Origin: Paramesorhizobium sp049065735
GTDB taxonomy: Bacteria; Pseudomonadota; Alphaproteobacteria; Rhizobiales; Rhizobiaceae
DNA: 64,000 bases
Assembly (NCBI RefSeq): GCF_049065735.1
Contig: NZ_JBAKHD010000005.1
Span: 62,001-126,000, forward strand
Direction: 5' to 3'
The position numbers and the translations under genes were made by a program. The notes beneath the pieces are model-generated. The model did not search any database and had not been told where the DNA came from. It saw only the letters and a list, made by a program, of their open reading frames with translations. How positions within the stretch are numbered: the first letter of the stretch is position 1; every line of letters starts with the position of its first letter. Positions 50,722 to 59,323 of this stretch are shown here, piece after piece.

Positions 50722-51306
50722 TTAAAACGGGTTCCAGGTCGGCGTCGGGGTCAGTTTGAGATAGCCGATATTGACGCCAAGGCGTGCGCCCACGCCCGTG
50801 CGCACCGGCACCAGCAGCATGTTTCCGCGTTTCAGCACGTTGAAGCCGACGCCGGCGATGACATAGGCCGAGCCGGAAACGCCGGCATAGCGGCCATACA
50901 TATTCTGCACATCATCGAGATTATAGACGAGCATCATGACGCGCGAGCCCTGGCCACCGAAATCCCAGCCGATGGATGGGCCTTGCCAGAAGGTCTTATG
51001 ATCGCCGGCATTCTTGGTGTAGAGCATGCCTTCGCCATAGGTGAGGCCGCCGATGAGCGCGCCGGAGCCTTCCTCGCCGAGAATATAGCCATTGGGCAGG
51101 CCATAATTCTGGAAGATCTTTTCGATGGCCGAGGCGAGCCCGCCCGAGGTCGAGCCGAAGAAGCGATGGCCGGAATCGACGATCTCCTGCATCGTGAATG
51201 TGTCGTTCGCGCGCGCCTGCGGCGCAAGTGCGAGCATCACCATCAGCAATGCGACGAAAATGCCTGCCAGGCGCAGGCGGGACGGGGACAGGGATAGAGA
51301 GGCCAT
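50722..51306 (-). CDS. eipA: Periplasmic DUF1134 protein EipA
   Basis: This 194-residue protein has a signal peptide (about 33 residues, ending PQARA) and the DUF1134 body: FTMQEIVDSGHRFFGSTSGGLASAIEKIFQNYGLPNGYILGEEGSGALIGGLTYGEGMLY, a GWDFGGQGSRVMMLVYNL strand and GVGFNVLKRGNMLLVPVRTGVG. From memory, EipA of Brucella abortus is a DUF1134 protein needed for envelope integrity, under CtrA control, and encoded beside chpT and ctrA, as here. I see no full TTAA-N7-TTAA CtrA site in the 265 bp between this gene and chpT, so direct control is not evident from sequence. Confidence 0.9.
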   Translation of the reverse strand: MASLSLSPSRLRLAGIFVALLMVMLALAPQARANDTFTMQEIVDSGHRFFGSTSGGLASAIEKIFQNYGLPNGYILGEEGSGALIGGLTYGEGMLYTKNAGDHKTFWQGPSIGWDFGGQGSRVMMLVYNLDDVQNMYGRYAGVSGSAYVIAGVGFNVLKRGNMLLVPVRTGVGARLGVNIGYLKLTPTPTWNPF

Positions 51307-51570
51307 TCAATGTTCCTTCTGGCTGCTCGCTTCTCTGTCTGATGCTCCTGAAGGGCATGCGCGGATCTGACGCCCGCTTCGGCCCGAATCATCGCTATCA
51401 AACGACGATATGCTTTCGAAAGTCCTTACATTTCGATCTTGGCGTTTCGATGACTTCATGTCGATGCCTTGGCCGCTTTCCTTGCCGTCGCCGAAACCGC
51501 TGTGTATCCAAAAGACGATCATCCCGGGTGATTCGGCCCGGAGCAATCCATGCTGTCCGGAGATATCTGC

Positions 51571-52200
51571 ATGTCCTTGCCATTCCAGCTTTCCGCCGCC
51601 GATCTTGCCGCGCTTCTGTGCAGCCGCATCTGCCACGACATCATTTCGCCGGTCGGCGCGATCAACAATGGCCTTGAGCTGCTGGAAGAAGGCGGCGCGG
51701 ACGAGGACGCGATGAACCTGATCAAGGCGAGCGCGCGCAACGCCTCGGCCCGCCTGCAATTCGCCCGCATCGCCTTCGGCGCCGCCGGGTCTGCCGGGGT
51801 GCAGATCGATACGGGCGACGCGCAGAATGTGGCGACCGAATATATGAAGGGCGAGAAAGCCGAGTTCTCCTGGGAAGGCAACCGCGTGTTGCTTCCGAAG
51901 AACAAGGTGAAGCTGCTGCTCAACCTGATCCTTATCGGCAATGGCGCGATTCCACGCGGCGGCTCGCTGACGGCGGCGATCGAGAATCCGGAAACGGAGC
52001 TGCGCTTCGTCGTCACCGCCAAGGGCCCGATGCTGCGCGTGCCGCCGAAATTCCTGGAGCTGCATAGCGGCAAGGAGCCGGAGGAGCCGGTCGATGCCCA
52101 CTCCGTTCAACCCTATTACACGCTGCTTCTGGCGCAGGAGTCAGGGATGACGATCTCCATCCATGCGACGAAGGAAGAGATCGTGTTTACGGCGGCGTAA
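51571..52200 (+). CDS. chpT: Histidine phosphotransferase ChpT
   Basis: The 209-residue protein is ChpT, which passes phosphate from the hybrid kinase CckA to CtrA and CpdR. The phosphorylated histidine is H22 in LLCSRICHDIISPVGAINNGLELL, and the dimerisation helices follow. The C-terminal half is a degenerate ATPase-like domain (NKVKLLLNLILIGNGAIPRGGSLTA). GGAGA lies before the ATG at 51571; seven upstream codons are unlikely to be used. Together with ctrA and sciP nearby it forms most of the CtrA control circuit. Confidence 0.93.
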   Translation: MSLPFQLSAADLAALLCSRICHDIISPVGAINNGLELLEEGGADEDAMNLIKASARNASARLQFARIAFGAAGSAGVQIDTGDAQNVATEYMKGEKAEFSWEGNRVLLPKNKVKLLLNLILIGNGAIPRGGSLTAAIENPETELRFVVTAKGPMLRVPPKFLELHSGKEPEEPVDAHSVQPYYTLLLAQESGMTISIHATKEEIVFTAA

Positions 52201-52342
52201 TTGCCGACGACGCTCAAGATCCCCTCATCCGCTGCGGATGAGGGGAAGCTCGCACAGTATTTAAAACTTTACCTTCCCGCTTTCAGCTTTTTTCACGGGC
52301 ATTGGCTAGGTTCCCTCCCAACAAACAGAGGGGACGGAAACC

Positions 52343-52711
52343 ATGACGCGCTGCCTGATCGTGGACGATTCACCGGTCATAAGAAAAGTTGCCAGGCGGA
52401 TACTCTCCGATGGCGCATTTACGATTGCGGATGCGGCGAATGGCTCGCAGGCCATCGAGCAATGCATGATGGAAATGCCCGATGTCATCCTGCTCGACAG
52501 CGATCTGCCCGACCTGCCGACGCTCGACATCATCGGAGCGATCAGAGAAATGCCTGGGGGGAGGGAAGCCAGGATTGTGCTTTGCCTCAATGAGGTGGAC
52601 GTGACCAAGATCATGCGCGCCAAGCGGGCCGGGGCCTCCGGCTATATGCTGAAGCCTTTTGACAGGGCTTATCTGATGGCGCAATTTGCGGAGTATTTCG
52701 AGGCGGCGTAA
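52343..52711 (+). CDS. Single-domain CheY-like response regulator
   Basis: The 122-residue protein is a lone receiver domain. The acidic pair D8-D9 in CLIVDDSPVIRKVA, the phosphoacceptor D52 in DVILLDSDLPDLPTLDI and K104 in GYMLKPFDRAYLM are present. The usual Thr/Ser switch residue after the fourth strand is not obvious (IVLCLNEVD), so its activation may differ from CheY. It follows chpT and is convergent with ctrA, so ChpT is a candidate phosphate donor. It is not CpdR or DivK by sequence. It ends in a shared terminator. Confidence 0.88.
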   Translation: MTRCLIVDDSPVIRKVARRILSDGAFTIADAANGSQAIEQCMMEMPDVILLDSDLPDLPTLDIIGAIREMPGGREARIVLCLNEVDVTKIMRAKRAGASGYMLKPFDRAYLMAQFAEYFEAA

Positions 52712-52720
52712 AAACAAGAA

Positions 52721-52738
52721 AAGCCCCTGTCGGGGCCT
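52721..52738. terminator. Bidirectional terminator between the response regulator and ctrA
   Basis: GCCCC (52723-52727) pairs with GGGGC (52732-52736) around TGTC, flanked by AAAA before and CTTT after. It lies in the 56-bp gap between the convergent genes. Confidence 0.7.
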
Positions 52739-52767
52739 TTCAAACCGGTAATCGGAAAAAAGAGGGA

Positions 52768-53472
52768 TCAGGCGATTTCGCGCATTTCGCCGGCGGCTTC
52801 CGGTTCGCGCAGAACATAGCCTCGGCCCCAGACCGTTTCGATATAGCTCTGGTTGCCGGAGACGGCGTCGAGCTTCTTGCGCAGCTTGCAGATGAAGACG
52901 TCGATGATCTTGAGTTCCGGCTCGTCCATGCCGCCATAGAGATGGTTGAGGAACATCTCCTTGGTCAGCGTCGTGCCCTTGCGGAGCGAGAGCAGTTCCA
53001 GCATCTGGTATTCCTTGCCGGTCAGATGCACGCGCTGGCCGGCGACTTCCACCGTCTTAGCGTCGAGATTGACGACCAGGTCGCCCGTGGTGATGACCGA
53101 CTGCGCATGGCCCTTGGAGCGGCGAACGATGGCGTGGATGCGCGCGATCAGCTCATCCTTGTGGAAGGGCTTAGTCATGTAATCGTCCGCGCCGAAGCCG
53201 AGGCCGCGAACCTTATCCTCGATGCCGGCCATGCCGGACAGGATCAGGATCGGGGTCTTGACCTTGGAAAGGCGCAGGGTCCGCAGGACCTCGTAGCCGG
53301 ACATGTCCGGCAGGTTCAGGTCGAGCAGGATGATATCGTAATCATACAGCTTGCCGAGATCGACACCCTCTTCGCCGAGGTCCGTCGTGTACACATTGAA
53401 GCTCTCCGACTTGAGCATCAGCTCGATGCTCTGCGCCGTCGCACTGTCGTCTTCAATCAAAAGGACGCGCAT
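52768..53472 (-). CDS. ctrA: Cell-cycle master response regulator CtrA
   Basis: The 234-residue OmpR-type regulator is CtrA, which controls replication, division, envelope and motility genes in alphaproteobacteria. The receiver has D51 in YDYDIILLDLNLPDMSGYEV and lysine in DDYMTKPFHKDEL. The winged-helix domain carries HLTGKEYQMLELLSLRKGTTLTKEMFLNHLYGG and IDVFICKLRKKLDAVSG. The C-terminus ends AAGEMREIA; the last hydrophobic residues may be a ClpXP signal. It is phosphorylated by ChpT, encoded just downstream, and held by SciP, encoded at 54983. A CtrA half-site lies 94 bp upstream, fitting autoregulation. Confidence 0.97.
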   Translation of the reverse strand: MRVLLIEDDSATAQSIELMLKSESFNVYTTDLGEEGVDLGKLYDYDIILLDLNLPDMSGYEVLRTLRLSKVKTPILILSGMAGIEDKVRGLGFGADDYMTKPFHKDELIARIHAIVRRSKGHAQSVITTGDLVVNLDAKTVEVAGQRVHLTGKEYQMLELLSLRKGTTLTKEMFLNHLYGGMDEPELKIIDVFICKLRKKLDAVSGNQSYIETVWGRGYVLREPEAAGEMREIA

Positions 53473-53980
53473 CTTTTTTAATCCTCTTTTCCGCCGCCGA
53501 AACAGGTTGATCCCTCAAAGCAGCACACGGAACAGTCGTTGCCTTTATGTGAAGGTTGCCAGCAAATGGTTAACAAAATCTGATTCCGCTTGGCAAGCGG
53601 GTTTCGATTTTAATTAAAAATTTGCCGTATTTGTATGATTCACCTCGCAAAATTCCGTGTGAAAAATTTCCGTTTTCACATTAAGAACCTTCCTTAAGTG
53701 ACTCATTCGACTCAGTGTTTTTCTGTTGCAGGAAAGCCACATCGGATTTACCGAGCCTTAAGTCCTAACGCCTATGATTAATGCTGCTCGTAAAAAAAAG
53801 GTTACCGAACGGGCAAACCTTTAATTTTATGTTGCGCTTCGGGACGGGTGATTCCGATGCGCACCGACTGAGCGCTTCGAGATGTGAAACCCTTCGCCGT
53901 TTCCGTTTCGGGTCGAATTTTTAAAGCCTTGGAACGGCCCTCGGGCGCTCCAGGGTTCCGGTGTTCAAGGAGTATTGCGT
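53473..53980. other. Long divergent control region between ctrA and fliJ
   Basis: About 510 bp of AT-rich DNA lie between these divergent genes. It holds a TTAACCAT half-site at 53573-53566, at least four GANTC methylation sites (near 53580, 53636, 53707 and 53849), and AT-rich tracts around 53600-53640. Methylation by CcrM and CtrA feedback both regulate ctrA in relatives; this layout agrees. No small gene is supported. Confidence 0.6.
53566..53573 (-). promoter_or_regulatory. CtrA half-site TTAACCAT upstream of ctrA
   Basis: The minus strand reads TTAACCAT, the recognised CtrA half-site, about 94 bp before the ctrA start. It suits positive or negative autoregulation of ctrA. It is an eight-base match in an AT-rich region, so chance is possible. 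Confidence 0.5.
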
Positions 53981-54370
53981 ATGAAACCGCGTGAGAGCCT
54001 CGTGAGGCTTAAACTATTCCAGGTGAAGGAGAAGCGCCGGCAGCTCGGCCAGCTCGATCTGATGATGGGCGAATTCGAGCGCATGGCTGGCGAACTCGAC
54101 GCGCAAATCCAATCGGAAGAACGGAAGGCGGGCATTACCGACATGTCGCACTTCGCCTATCCGACCTTTGCCAAGGCCGCTCGCCAGCGTCGCGACAATC
54201 TGTTCGTCTCGATCCGCGACCTGCAGGCGCAGAAGGAAGCCGCCGAGGCTGCCCTCGCCGAAGCCGAAGCGGAGCTCGCCAAGGCGGAAGCGCTGGAGAA
54301 TCGCGACGGCAAGGCCCGCGACGCGGAAGAGCGTCCGGCAGCGGTCGACCGGCGGGCGATGATCGGTTGA
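53981..54370 (+). CDS. fliJ: Flagellar export protein FliJ-like
   Basis: The 129-residue, almost wholly helical protein resembles FliJ, the coiled-coil stalk of the flagellar type III export ATPase. The start MKPRESLVRLKLFQVKEKRRQLGQLDLMMGEF and the second coil DLQAQKEAAEAALAEAEAELAKAEAL support this. AAGGAG lies nine bases before the ATG at 53981. It is encoded apart from the flagellar clusters but beside ctrA, which regulates flagellar genes. Coiled coils are poorly diagnostic; the call also rests on this neighbourhood. Confidence 0.8.
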   Translation: MKPRESLVRLKLFQVKEKRRQLGQLDLMMGEFERMAGELDAQIQSEERKAGITDMSHFAYPTFAKAARQRRDNLFVSIRDLQAQKEAAEAALAEAEAELAKAEALENRDGKARDAEERPAAVDRRAMIG

Positions 54371-54373
54371 GTA

Positions 54374-54474
54374 TGTCCCTCCCCTTTGCGGGGAGGGGGC
54401 CCGAAGGGTCGGGTGGGGGTGGTGACGCTTGCGCTACTGTCTCCAGCAATGCACAAACGTCACCACCCCCATCC
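54374..54474. repeat. GC-rich palindromic intergenic repeat after fliJ
   Basis: CCCTCCCCTTTGCGGGGAGG near 54377 is a small hairpin, and GGTGGGGGTGGTGACG (54412-54427) is answered by CGTCACCACCCCCATCC (54458-54474). Further related pieces run on to about 54590 (CCCCGCAAAGGCGGAAGGGG). This is another dispersed Rhizobiales-type palindromic repeat and may also terminate fliJ. Confidence 0.65.
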
Positions 54475-54576
54475 GCCCGCTAACGCGGGTTTCGTCACTG
54501 GGAAAGCCAAATCGTTGGCTTTTCCTCGGCCTTCGGCCGAACGCTCCTCAATCCCCGCAAAGGCGGAAGGGGAGCG

Positions 54577-54873
54577 TCACCGCTCCTGCAAAACGTCGTT
54601 CCAGTCCGAATGACGCGTGAATTGTACGCGCATGAAGGAGCAGAGCGGCAGTATCTTCCAGCCATTTTTCCGCGCATCTTCCACCGCGTGGACCGCCAGG
54701 GCCTGCGCTATGCCCTGGCCGCGCAAGGCGTCGGGGACGCCGGTATGATCCACGATGATGAGCCCGGCATTGACCCGCGAATAGGTCATCTCCGCCACAT
54801 GGCTTCCGATTTCCGCCACATAACGGCCGCCTGAGCCGGTTTCTTCGTTGCGGATCGTCAACTTTTCGCTCAT
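54577..54873 (-). CDS. GNAT N-acetyltransferase (YidJ-like, GCN5-related short form)
   Basis: This 98-residue protein is a small GNAT-fold protein of the YjdJ/GTLF3B type. The acetyl-CoA loop appears in ALRGQGIAQALAVHAVEDARKNGWKILPLCSFMRVQFTRH, and the preceding AEMTYSRVNAGLIIVDHTGV supplies the central strands. Relatives are small acetyltransferases of unknown substrate. GGAG lies 7 bases before the ATG at 54873. It lies between fliJ and sciP and has no evident link to either. Confidence 0.85.
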   Translation of the reverse strand: MSEKLTIRNEETGSGGRYVAEIGSHVAEMTYSRVNAGLIIVDHTGVPDALRGQGIAQALAVHAVEDARKNGWKILPLCSFMRVQFTRHSDWNDVLQER

Positions 54874-54982
54874 AGCGATCTCCATTTCCATATGGGAAAT
54901 CTATAGCCAAAACCGAAAATGGCCAGCCCAAAGGCCAGCCATCCGGTAATCATGGATATAACTCTATGATTAATAGCAATAT

Positions 54983-55258
54983 TTAATGACGATATTGCTG
55001 GATTCGGGTCGTCCGAAGACCTGCGAGACCATGCTCGTCGATCGAGGATTGCCAGGATAGGAATTCCTCCACCGTCAATGTGTAACGCTGGCATGCTTCC
55101 TCAAGGCTGAGGAGCCCGCCGCGAACGGCGGCGACAACCTCTGCCTTGCGGCGTATGACCCAGCGCCGCGTGTCGGCGGGGGGGAGATCGGCAATGGTCA
55201 GCGGGCTGCCATCGGGGCCGATAACATATTTAACTCGTGGTCTTACCAGATCGGTCAT
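54983..55258 (-). CDS. sciP: CtrA inhibitor SciP (DUF1153)
   Basis: The 91-residue protein matches SciP of Caulobacter along its length: PRVKYVIGPDGSPLTIADLPPADTRRWVIRRKAEVVAAVRGGLLSLEEACQRYTLTVEEFLSWQ. SciP binds CtrA in early cycle phases and blocks RNA polymerase recruitment at CtrA promoters; it may also bind DNA by its helix-turn-helix. Its presence next to fliJ and ctrA keeps the CtrA control genes together. It is monocistronic. Confidence 0.95.
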   Translation of the reverse strand: MTDLVRPRVKYVIGPDGSPLTIADLPPADTRRWVIRRKAEVVAAVRGGLLSLEEACQRYTLTVEEFLSWQSSIDEHGLAGLRTTRIQQYRH

Positions 55259-55556
55259 TGTACTCTCTACACAACACTCAAGGACCTAATCGCCGATCAC
55301 GATAAACACACAGCTTTAAAAATTGGCTAAGCACCCGGTAAGATACTGGTAACGAAACACTTTTTGCATCTTAATCTTTTTTTATTCAATTGCGGTCGGT
55401 TATATAGGCTCCCATTATTGCCTGCGGACTCCACACGGGGCGCCGATGTCGCAAATGAATGCGGCATCTTGGCAAAGCGCCCATATTCGGCCTATATACA
55501 GACATTATTATCGACTGAAGAAAACAGTGGGCGCTTGCCCACAGGCCGGTCCGCTC

Positions 55557-56735
55557 ATGAAACTCAACAGCCTCGATCTGCCGGGAAAGCCGGAAGACAC
55601 CCGCGTTGTCGTCGCCATGTCCGGCGGCGTCGATTCCTCCGTCGTGGCCGGAATCCTCAAACGCGAGGGTTATGACGTCATCGGCGTCACGCTGCAGCTT
55701 TACGACCATGGCGCGGCGGTGCATCGCGCCGGTTCCTGCTGCGCGGGGCAGGATATCGAGGATGCGCGGCGCGTCTGCGAGAGCCTTGGCATCCCGCATT
55801 ATGTGCTCGATTACGAGAAGCGTTTCCGCGAGGCGGTGATCGATCCCTTCGCCAACAGCTATGTCAGCGGCGAGACGCCGATCCCATGCGTTTCCTGCAA
55901 CCAGACGGTCAAGTTCGCCGACCTCCTGCAGACGGCGCAGGATCTGGGCGCGGCGGCGCTCGCCACCGGGCACTATATCCGCAGCCACGCCAATGGCGCG
56001 CACCGTGCGCTTTATCGCCCTGTCGATACGGACCGTGACCAGAGCTATTTCCTTTTCGCGACCACGCAGGAGCAGATCGATTATCTGCGCTTCCCGCTGG
56101 GGCATCTGCCGAAGGCGCAGGTGCGTGAAATCGCCGAGGAAATGGGGCTTGTGGTGGCGAAGAAGCAGGACAGCCAGGACATCTGCTTTGTGCCGCAGGG
56201 CAAATATTCCGACATCATCGCCAAGTTGAAGCCGGAGGCAGCCAATCCGGGCGACATCGTGCATATCGACGGGCGGGTGCTTGGGTCGCACGAGGGCATC
56301 GTGCATTACACCATCGGCCAGCGCCGCGGCATCGGCGTTGCGACCGGCGAGCCGCTCTATGTGGTGCATCTCGACGCCGCGCAGGCGCGTGTGATCGTCG
56401 GCCCGCGCGAGGCGCTGGAGACGCACAAGGTCTATCTTCGCAACGTGAACTGGCTCGGCGACGGGGCGCTGGAGGATATTCCGGCGTCCGGCTTCGAGGT
56501 CTATGCCAAGGTCCGCTCGACGCGCCCGCCGCGCCCGGTGGTGCTGCATCATGCCAATAGCGAAACCTGGGTAGAACTGGTGGATGGCGAAAGCGGCATC
56601 GCGCCGGGACAAGCCTGCGTGCTCTATTCCGACGACAGCAATGCCGCCCGCGTCTATGGCGGCGGCTTCATCGGCCGGTCCGAACGCTCGCGCCAGGCGG
56701 AAGAAATGTTGCGGCGGCTGACCCAGGCGGCTTGA
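55557..56735 (+). CDS. mnmA: tRNA-specific 2-thiouridylase MnmA
   Basis: This 392-residue enzyme adds sulfur to U34 of tRNA-Lys, -Glu and -Gln. The PP-loop MSGGVDSS is at residues 21-28, the catalytic cysteines are C114 in IPCVSCNQ and C210 in DSQDICFVPQG, and the tRNA-binding SHEGIVHYTIGQRRGIGVATGEPLYV follows. I chose the ATG at 55557 (MKLNSLDLPGKPEDT), which gives the normal alphaproteobacterial length; the frame continues upstream to 55446 without a ribosome site. The gene is monocistronic. Confidence 0.95.
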   Translation: MKLNSLDLPGKPEDTRVVVAMSGGVDSSVVAGILKREGYDVIGVTLQLYDHGAAVHRAGSCCAGQDIEDARRVCESLGIPHYVLDYEKRFREAVIDPFANSYVSGETPIPCVSCNQTVKFADLLQTAQDLGAAALATGHYIRSHANGAHRALYRPVDTDRDQSYFLFATTQEQIDYLRFPLGHLPKAQVREIAEEMGLVVAKKQDSQDICFVPQGKYSDIIAKLKPEAANPGDIVHIDGRVLGSHEGIVHYTIGQRRGIGVATGEPLYVVHLDAAQARVIVGPREALETHKVYLRNVNWLGDGALEDIPASGFEVYAKVRSTRPPRPVVLHHANSETWVELVDGESGIAPGQACVLYSDDSNAARVYGGGFIGRSERSRQAEEMLRRLTQAA

Positions 56736-56801
56736 GCGTCTGGAGAGGCCAGCTGATCTGCGTTATAGTCCCCTGACAATTCCATTGCCGGGGGATATTT
56801 T

Positions 56802-57479
56802 ATGGATGGCTGGACATTGCATTGGCTGGAGGCGTCAGGCGAACTTGGCGATTTCCGGGCTGAGATCATCGAAAATTTTGAAGCGGCCTACCGCCTTCTG
56901 TCGACATTTCTGCCGCCACCGCGTCTCGATATCCTCATCCAGCGGCTGACGGGTGAGACCATTCCGGAAATGGGCATTGTCGGGCATGCCTATCGCGGAA
57001 CGCTGTTTGGGATGGTCGTCGACCCCGACAATCCCAATTTCACTGACAGCCTCGGAAATGGTGCGCTTCAGCGACAGATTATCCACGAGGTTCATCATTG
57101 TCTGCGCATGGCGGGGCCGGGCTATGGCTGGACCCTCGGGGAGGCGCTGGTCAGCGAGGGGCTGGCCGGGCAGTTCGTGCGCAAACTGTTCGGGTCCGCC
57201 CCAGAACCCTGGGAGCGGGCGGTGCCGCTGGAATATCTCCACAGCAATCCCGTCGAAGGGAAGCGCTTGAGCACGAAAGATTATAACCATCCCGCGTGGT
57301 TCTTCGGAACCGGTTCGCATCCCCGCTGGCTCGGTTATACGCTGGGGTTCGAAATGGTGGGAAGCTGGCTGAAAAAGGCCGGCGAAATCGATGCCGCGAC
57401 TTGGATCGGCGTTCCCGCCGACACGGTGATCGAGGCGGCCGCGAAGGGCGGCTTTGTTTCCCTCACCCAAACCGGCTGA
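56802..57479 (+). CDS. Putative zinc-dependent protease, DUF2268-type
   Basis: The 225-residue soluble protein carries HEVHHCLRM (HExxH, near residue 98), preceded by GALQRQIIHE and followed by ALVSEGLAGQFVRKL, whose glutamate is at the distance expected for a gluzincin third ligand. The DILIQRLTGETIPEMGIVGHAYRGTLFGMVVDP part fits the DUF2268 family of predicted Zn-proteases. Activity is unproven. Its 3' end overlaps the convergent methyltransferase gene by 17 bases. Confidence 0.8.
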   Translation: MDGWTLHWLEASGELGDFRAEIIENFEAAYRLLSTFLPPPRLDILIQRLTGETIPEMGIVGHAYRGTLFGMVVDPDNPNFTDSLGNGALQRQIIHEVHHCLRMAGPGYGWTLGEALVSEGLAGQFVRKLFGSAPEPWERAVPLEYLHSNPVEGKRLSTKDYNHPAWFFGTGSHPRWLGYTLGFEMVGSWLKKAGEIDAATWIGVPADTVIEAAAKGGFVSLTQTG

Positions 57480-58293
57480 AGCGTGAAAGCGCGATGCCGG
57501 AGGCGGTGGCGACGTTGAGACTGTCGAATTCCGCCGACATGGGGATGCGCGCGGTGTTGAGCCGTTCGAGCAGCGGTTTCGGCAGGCCTTCGCCTTCGGT
57601 TCCCATAAGCAGTGCCTGCCGCGGGGCACGGGGCACGTCATAGATGCTGCGCGCGCCCGAGGGACTCAGTGCCCAGATATCGAACTTCTCCTCGACCAGC
57701 GCGGCGATGATGTCGTCGATGGAGCCTTGCCGGGCATAGGGGATTTTCAGCGCCGCGCCCACGGAAACGCGAATGGCCTTGCGGTAGAGCGGGTCGCAGC
57801 AGGTCTCGTCCATCAGCACGCAATCGGCCTCGAAGGCGGCGGCGTTGCGAAAGATCGAGCCGACATTATCGTGGTTCGAAATGCCGCAGAGGACAGCGAC
57901 GAGCGCGCGCTCCGGCATGGCCGCGAGCAGCTGCGCGGGGGAGGGGACCGCCTTGCGCCGGCCGACCGCCAATATGCCGCGATGGACATGGAAGCCCGAA
58001 ATCCGGTCCATGATGTTCTGCGACACGCAATAGACGGGCATCTCCTCGGGGCAGAGGCGCAATTGCTCCGCAAGGCCGCCCAGCCGGTTCGCGACGACGA
58101 GAATCGATTCCGCCTCGAAACGGGCGGATGAAAGAAGCACGTTGAGGACGACCTTGCCCTCCGCGATGAAGCGCTGGCCACGCCCGACAAGGTCCCTCTC
58201 GCGGATATTGCGATAGGGCGTCAGACGCGGATCGTCGGCATCCTCGATTGTGAGAATGCGCGCGTGGGGATGAAAGCCAATATCTGCCTGCAT
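57463..58293 (-). CDS. SpoU/TrmH family RNA 2'-O-methyltransferase
   Basis: This 276-residue SPOUT-fold enzyme methylates ribose 2'-OH in tRNA or rRNA with S-adenosylmethionine. An N-terminal substrate-binding domain (VGRGQRFIAEGKVVLNVLL) precedes the knotted domain: NHDNVGSIFRNAAAFEADCVLMDETCCDPLYRKAIRVSVGAAL, ALLMGTEGEGLPKPLLE and IPMSAEFDSLNVATASGIALSRF, the three SpoU motifs. The target base is unknown. The gene is convergent with the DUF2268-type gene, their ends overlapping by 17 bases. Confidence 0.92.
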   Translation of the reverse strand: MQADIGFHPHARILTIEDADDPRLTPYRNIRERDLVGRGQRFIAEGKVVLNVLLSSARFEAESILVVANRLGGLAEQLRLCPEEMPVYCVSQNIMDRISGFHVHRGILAVGRRKAVPSPAQLLAAMPERALVAVLCGISNHDNVGSIFRNAAAFEADCVLMDETCCDPLYRKAIRVSVGAALKIPYARQGSIDDIIAALVEEKFDIWALSPSGARSIYDVPRAPRQALLMGTEGEGLPKPLLERLNTARIPMSAEFDSLNVATASGIALSRFSRFG

Positions 58294-58374
58294 CCCTCCT
58301 CTTTAGAGCCGCATTTACGCGACGCCAAGCTCGTCTTTACCTGAAAAGAAGCTTCGGCGTTAGTCACCGCCGGG

Positions 58375-58710
58375 TCATTGCCGAATCGAGTCGGCAGGAG
58401 GCTTCGAATTCTCATAAAGGCCATCGAGCGTGGCGAGCATCTGCTCGATGCGATGTGACGACACCATATAATAAATCGTTTGCGCGTCACGGCGCGTCGT
58501 AACCAGATTGAGCGCTCGCAGTTTCGCCAGGTGCTGAGAAAGGGCCGATTGGCTGAGATTGACGGTCTTGGCCAAATGGCCCACCGACATCTCGTTTTTC
58601 AGCAATTCGCACAAGATCAGCAAACGCTTGTTATTGGCCAGAGCGGAAAGAAAGCCCGCTGCCTGATCAGCGTTTGCAACCAAATCCTCATAATATCTCT
58701 CGGATTTCAT
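58375..58710 (-). CDS. ArsR family transcriptional regulator
   Basis: The 111-residue protein has the ArsR winged helix: FLSALANNKRLLILCELLKNEMSVGHLAKTVNLSQSALSQHLAKLRALNLVTTRRDAQTIYYMV. The metal-binding CxC motif is absent, so it may sense redox state, as BigR/SqrR types do, or small molecules. Only C34-like ILCELL is present, one cysteine. AGGACGG lies before the ATG at 58710. Its targets are not evident; it lies alone between the methyltransferase gene and the dpp operon. Confidence 0.88.
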   Translation of the reverse strand: MKSERYYEDLVANADQAAGFLSALANNKRLLILCELLKNEMSVGHLAKTVNLSQSALSQHLAKLRALNLVTTRRDAQTIYYMVSSHRIEQMLATLDGLYENSKPPADSIRQ

Positions 58711-59323
58711 AAAGCCGTCCTACCCCCGTATGACTGCATGAAGCGTTGCTTAATAAGCGATTGCCGCGAAGCCTATACACAACTAACAATGGAATTTTCA
58801 GTTGCAAGAGCCTATCACGACAAATCCCAATAATTTACTCACACTCTGTCAGGTAGCCCGGATCCATGGCCCATTCCTCCCGTTCCTCCGCGGTCACGGC
58901 TTATAAGACAAATCTGTATCAGAACACAATTATTTTTTGAATAGAACTTTGTGCTCCGAGTCAAGTAGACTTGTTAATAAAAGTAATTTTTCAAAGATAT
59001 TTGAAGATTTCAGTGTGTGCGCGTATTTATTACTTTGATCTGGATTGATTTATCGCGGCTGCCCGCGAGAAGCGTCCGGCACATCCGTCTGTTACGGTTC
59101 AGATTTTATTAACCAGCGCGGTGGCATTCGGGGCGCAAAGACCCCCAAATTTTCGCTCCCAATTGGTTTTGGAGAAATTTTTTCCACAGGTTCCCCTTAC
59201 GTCAACTGCAAATTTGTCACTTTCTTTCAACAAATAGGCTTGCAAAGAGTCGCGTCAGGCGCTTCCATGGGGCCAAGCTGCGGGCAAGGGGTGTCCGCGG
59301 CGCAGTACCTCTTGGAGGCGGAA
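58711..59323. other. Intergenic region upstream of dppA
   Basis: Some 610 bp without a supported gene. It is AT-rich between about 58910 and 59040, and the likely dpp promoter lies there or further on. The dppA frame stays open back to 59045, but those 93 codons show no family resemblance and precede the true signal peptide. Confidence 0.5.

Noticed and set aside
53682..53698. TTAAGAACCTTCCTTAA as a CtrA full site
   Set aside because: The spacing between TTAA halves is nine rather than seven bases.
58711..59323. In-frame extension of dppA upstream to 59045
   Set aside because: The true signal peptide and ribosome site lie at 59324; the extension is low in coding character.
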